From the NCBI GenBank assembly GCA_900542835.1, contig UQPB01000038.1, forward strand, positions 1 through 32,137: DNA of 32,137 nt, given 5' to 3'. Made by a program: the position numbers and the translations under genes. This document shows, in pieces, positions 29,685 to 32,137 of this stretch. Origin of the DNA: an uncultured Pelosinus sp. GTDB taxonomy: Bacteria; Bacillota; Negativicutes; Sporomusales; Acetonemataceae. The notes below the pieces were generated by a model that did not search any database, was not told the origin of the DNA, and worked only from the letters and a program-made list of their open reading frames with translations. Every line of letters starts with the position of its first letter. Within the stretch, counting starts at the first letter, position 1.

Positions 29685-31547
29685 ATGAATGTAAAAGCAA
29701 GAATGATTCTGACACGACAAATTTTAGTGACAATGGCGATTACCGGTACGCTTTTTGGAGGATCATCTACTAGCCTTGCAGCTGAAGATGATTCTCAGGA
29801 GTTCAGCTTGGATCAAATTATCGTCACCGCACAGCGCTATGAAAAACGCGATGTTGATGTGGCGGCATCAACAGAAATTTTAACTGGGAGGGATTTGCAA
29901 AATACCGGCGCCAGTAATTTATTTAATGCGCTGAAATTCTCGACAGGCATTGCCCTCCAGCAGTACGGAACAGCCGGATCCTCAATGGGGAATATGACCA
30001 GTAAAATTGTTATGCGTGGTAATTCCAGCGGTACGCTGATTCTGGTCAATGGCGTACCGCTAAATATCCGCGGTACTTATGATTTAAATGATATTCCGGT
30101 GGAAAATGTAGAGCGGGTCGAGATTGTACGCGGGGGAGGTTCGATCTTATATGGCAGTGAAGCCACTGGCGGCGTTATTAATATCATTACCAAAAAGACA
30201 CGCTCCAATTATTTTAAGACCGGTTGGGGCAATTACGGACAACAGGAATATACCCTCGGCTTGCAGGCGGGCAGACTGGGCGTAGGATATCAGTATTCTG
30301 AATGGGGAACACGCGATAACGTGGCCAGTGACGGTCGAAAGTGGCAGGGGCCGGAGAATAATAATCTGAGCTTGAACTATACATTTAGCGAGCGCTGGGA
30401 CTTGTCTTTCAATCATGTGGAATCGAATTATCATTATATTACACAAGGTTCGAAGGCATCCGACACAGAGCAAAATGTAAAGCGGAATAACCTGCAATTG
30501 GTTTATCGCGATGAGCATCTGCGCTCTACCTTCTATTATGTTGATAGGGTGCGAGAGAAGGATGCGCTGACTCTCTCAAGCGGCAAGCATGCAATTGATG
30601 AAGAAAAGAACCGCAACTACGGATTGGACATGCAGAAAGATTTGAATATAGACGATGCTAGGTTATTATTTGGTGGATCGTTGCAGCGGGAGGAGTATAC
30701 ACCTGCTGACAACAACGGCAAACAGACTAGAAATAACTTTTCCGTCTATACGCAGTTTGAAAAACCTGTCAGTGCGTTAAATACTCTGGTGCTGAGTGCT
30801 CGCGAGTCGTGGACTACTGGAGCACCCAATAATTATAACGAAACAAACTTTAGCGGCCAGGCACAGCTTATTCACCGGTTAGCGCAAAATGAAAATTTAT
30901 ATGCCAGCGTGGGGCAGTCCTTTAAAATGCCGGATTTACATCAATTCTATAAAACGAAAGCCGGCGCAGATTTAAAGGCGCAAACGGGTAATCATTATGA
31001 ATTAGGCTGGAAAAAGGATAGCGGTTCTCATAAGTGGAGGGTGGCATTATTTCATTATGATATTGATGATAATATCAAGGCTACTTATGATAATGCTTTG
31101 GCCGATTTCATCTATGAAAATGAGAATTTGAAAAACACGGGTATCGAGCTTGAATGTACGATCAAAGATAGTAAGAGTCCGTTTGGTTATCGCTATGCCG
31201 TCAGTTATGGTAATCCTAAGGTTGAAACTGTTGAAAGTGGAGTTTCCTCCGGATGGCAGAACGATGCTTCCCGGTGGCAACTTAATGGTGGTGTGACCTA
31301 TCAACAGGACAAATGGGCAGCGGCCTTAAACGCGTCGTATATGGCAAACCGGGTATTGAGTGGCCTTGATACCAAGCCATATTTAGTCACTAATTTAAAT
31401 GTCAATTATGCTATGACCAAAAACAGCAGCGTGTTTTTGACGGTTAACAACCTGTTAGATCGGGATGATATCTCCTACCGGTCTACCTCTAGCGCATACT
31501 ATTTTACTCCCTGTAATTACATGCTAGGTTATAGAATGAGCTTCTAA
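29685..31547 (+). CDS. TonB-dependent outer-membrane receptor 3
   Basis: 620-residue receptor with signal peptide (ends SLAAED), TonB box LDQIIVTAQRY, plug domain (VMRGNSSGTLILVNGVPL, VERVEIVRGGGSILYGSEA, GGVINIITKK) and barrel with VGQSFKMPDLHQFY, ending NYMLGYRMSF. Start ATG at 29685; GGAGG lies 13 bases upstream, a rather long gap, and ATG 29703 is a less likely start. The gene is noticeably AT-rich compared with the island. It stands alone behind RS4, with no binding protein or permease. Corrinoid uptake is inferred from the riboswitch, and it may take a different corrinoid from receptors 1 and 2. Confidence 0.9.
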   Translation: MNVKARMILTRQILVTMAITGTLFGGSSTSLAAEDDSQEFSLDQIIVTAQRYEKRDVDVAASTEILTGRDLQNTGASNLFNALKFSTGIALQQYGTAGSSMGNMTSKIVMRGNSSGTLILVNGVPLNIRGTYDLNDIPVENVERVEIVRGGGSILYGSEATGGVINIITKKTRSNYFKTGWGNYGQQEYTLGLQAGRLGVGYQYSEWGTRDNVASDGRKWQGPENNNLSLNYTFSERWDLSFNHVESNYHYITQGSKASDTEQNVKRNNLQLVYRDEHLRSTFYYVDRVREKDALTLSSGKHAIDEEKNRNYGLDMQKDLNIDDARLLFGGSLQREEYTPADNNGKQTRNNFSVYTQFEKPVSALNTLVLSARESWTTGAPNNYNETNFSGQAQLIHRLAQNENLYASVGQSFKMPDLHQFYKTKAGADLKAQTGNHYELGWKKDSGSHKWRVALFHYDIDDNIKATYDNALADFIYENENLKNTGIELECTIKDSKSPFGYRYAVSYGNPKVETVESGVSSGWQNDASRWQLNGGVTYQQDKWAAALNASYMANRVLSGLDTKPYLVTNLNVNYAMTKNSSVFLTVNNLLDRDDISYRSTSSAYYFTPCNYMLGYRMSF

Positions 31548-31559
31548 CCGGCATTCTTG

Positions 31560-31597
31560 TTTCGGCCAGGTTGCTAATTAACAACATCTGGCCGAAA
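31560..31597 (+). repeat. Hairpin after TonB receptor 3
   Basis: TTTCGGCCAG (31560-31569) with CTGGCCGAAA (31588-31597), inner GTTG/CAAC. No T run follows on either strand, so it may mark an mRNA 3' end or a factor-dependent stop. The gap to the RS5 promoter otherwise holds nothing recognisable. Confidence 0.5.
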
Positions 31598-31682
31598 TGA
31601 GATTAACTCCACGCAGATAGACCTTTATAGCAATCAAGATCGAATTATGTCTGCTTTGTAATTCAAATTTATAGTTCGGCAC

Positions 31683-31711
31683 TTGACAGAGCCGGTAGTG
31701 CGTGATAAGTT
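31683..31711 (+). promoter_or_regulatory. Promoter for tandem riboswitches RS5-RS6
   Basis: TTGACA (31683-31688), 17-base spacer, TAAGTT (31706-31711). No further promoter was seen between RS5 and RS6, so both aptamers would be read from this one. Confidence 0.68.
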
Positions 31712-31734
31712 ATTCATAGATCCAAACCGCATAT

Positions 31735-31915
31735 GATGAAGCAGGTGCCCTACGGGGCTTAATAGGGAAGACCGGTGTAACGCCGGCGCGGTCCCGCCAC
31801 TGTAACGGAGAGCGACTCTGCGAGCGCATTGCGATAGCGATGCCGGCCACTGGGGTAAGACCTGGGAAGGCGCAGGGAAGTGATGAACCGGAGCCAGGAG
31901 AACTGCCTGTTTAAC
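31735..31915 (+). promoter_or_regulatory. Cobalamin riboswitch RS5 (first of a tandem pair)
   Basis: P1 GCAGG (31741-31745) with CCTGTT region (31906-31911), GGCTTAATAGGGAAG, GCGCGGTCCCGCCACTGTAA, B12 box AGCCAGGAGAACTGCC at 31892-31907. Close relative of RS4. A CCCACGAGTGATGGGG hairpin, G-rich tract and terminator (32018-32045) follow, and then a second aptamer rather than a gene. Confidence 0.95.
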
Positions 31916-32017
31916 AGTCACCGCAGTGCTGTATCGGCCGGAAACGGCCAATATAGCGCTTAACCCACGAGTGATGGGGAGGGGGATTAAACAGTCTGCT
32001 TTATTGCATGCCTGCTT

Positions 32018-32045
32018 ACTCTCGCTTTGTCGCGAGAGTTTTTTT
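32018..32045 (+). terminator. Terminator between RS5 and RS6
   Basis: Stem ACTCTCGC (32018-32025), loop TTTGTC, GCGAGAGT (32032-32039), then seven T (32039-32045). Likely the expression platform of RS5. Confidence 0.85.
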
Positions 32046-32050
32046 ATTAT

Positions 32051-32137
32051 AATTGCATACGGATAGGCGCCTCCCGGGAGGCTTAATAGGGAAGACCGGT
32101 GCGATGCCGGCGCGGTCCCGCCACTGTAATGGGGAGT
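32051..32137 (+). promoter_or_regulatory. Cobalamin riboswitch RS6, cut by window end
   Basis: GGCTTAATAGGGAAG, P5 hairpin with GATGCCGGCGCGG, and TCCCGCCACTGTAATGGGGAGT reach the window end. The B12 box lies beyond it. The leader AATTGCATACGGA (32051-32063) resembles AATTGCATATACGGA before RS1 (197-211), and the arm start AATGGGGAGT also fits RS1 best. The gene it controls is outside the window. Confidence 0.9.

Noticed and set aside
179..31951. Minus-strand reading frames across each riboswitch (179-406, 21304-21669, 29305-29586, 31634-31951) with similar predicted peptides
   Set aside because: Their similarity follows from the conserved aptamer sequence read antisense. No ribosome binding sites or known families support them.
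1..32137. Mobile elements, CRISPR arrays, phage genes or integration at the tRNA
   Set aside because: No transposase, integrase or spaced direct repeats were seen. The tRNA-Lys end lies next to the island, but no copy of its 3' end was noticed downstream as an attachment site.

Overview
The window looks like a corrinoid (vitamin B12) and cobalt acquisition island from a diderm, outer-membrane-bearing anaerobic Firmicute, most likely Negativicutes (Sporomusaceae-like). The Firmicute side rests on strong AAGGAGG-type ribosome binding sites, several TTG starts and TTGACA/N17/TANNNT promoters. The outer membrane rests on three TonB-dependent receptors and a porin. CbiK and CbiL belong to the anaerobic (early cobalt insertion) route of B12 synthesis. 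A deltaproteobacterium is a less likely alternative. The taxonomic call is inference.

Layout. (1) 1-100: 3' part of tRNA-Lys(UUU) and its terminator. (2) 138-6778: promoter, cobalamin riboswitch RS1 and two tandem terminators, then an exported CbiK chelatase, a porin, CbiL, a BtuF-like lipoprotein and a TonB receptor. (3) 6943-12680: a CobN-like large chelatase subunit, then btuC and btuD. (4) 12703-19598: riboswitch RS2, then a YkoEDC-like ECF transporter (S-like membrane protein with a large extracytoplasmic N-terminal part, fused double ATPase, EcfT), an anchored beta-propeller protein and a second, cytosolic CbiK. (5) 19803-21319: an ABC-2 type ATPase/permease pair. (6) 21342-28536: riboswitch RS3, a second TonB receptor, a second BtuF and a second CobN-like protein. 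(7) 28693-29139, minus strand: dps with its own promoter and an AT-rich palindrome. (8) 29289-31547: riboswitch RS4 and a third TonB receptor. (9) 31683-32137: riboswitches RS5 and RS6 in series on one leader, the second cut by the window end.

How the parts may work together. TonB receptors would bring corrinoids or related tetrapyrroles across the outer membrane. Two BtuF-like lipoproteins would hand them to a single BtuCD. The ECF transporter would offer a second inner-membrane route. CbiK and CbiL belong to de novo corrin ring synthesis. The two CobN-like proteins have no CobS/CobT partners here and sit in transport operons, as the CobN-family protein HmuS does in heme-uptake operons of Bacteroidetes. 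The set may therefore process imported metallo-tetrapyrroles (cobalt removal or exchange) rather than take part in aerobic B12 synthesis. This, with the exported CbiK and the unusual ECF S-like protein, is the most interesting biology here. Six cobalamin riboswitch aptamers in 32 kb is exceptional.
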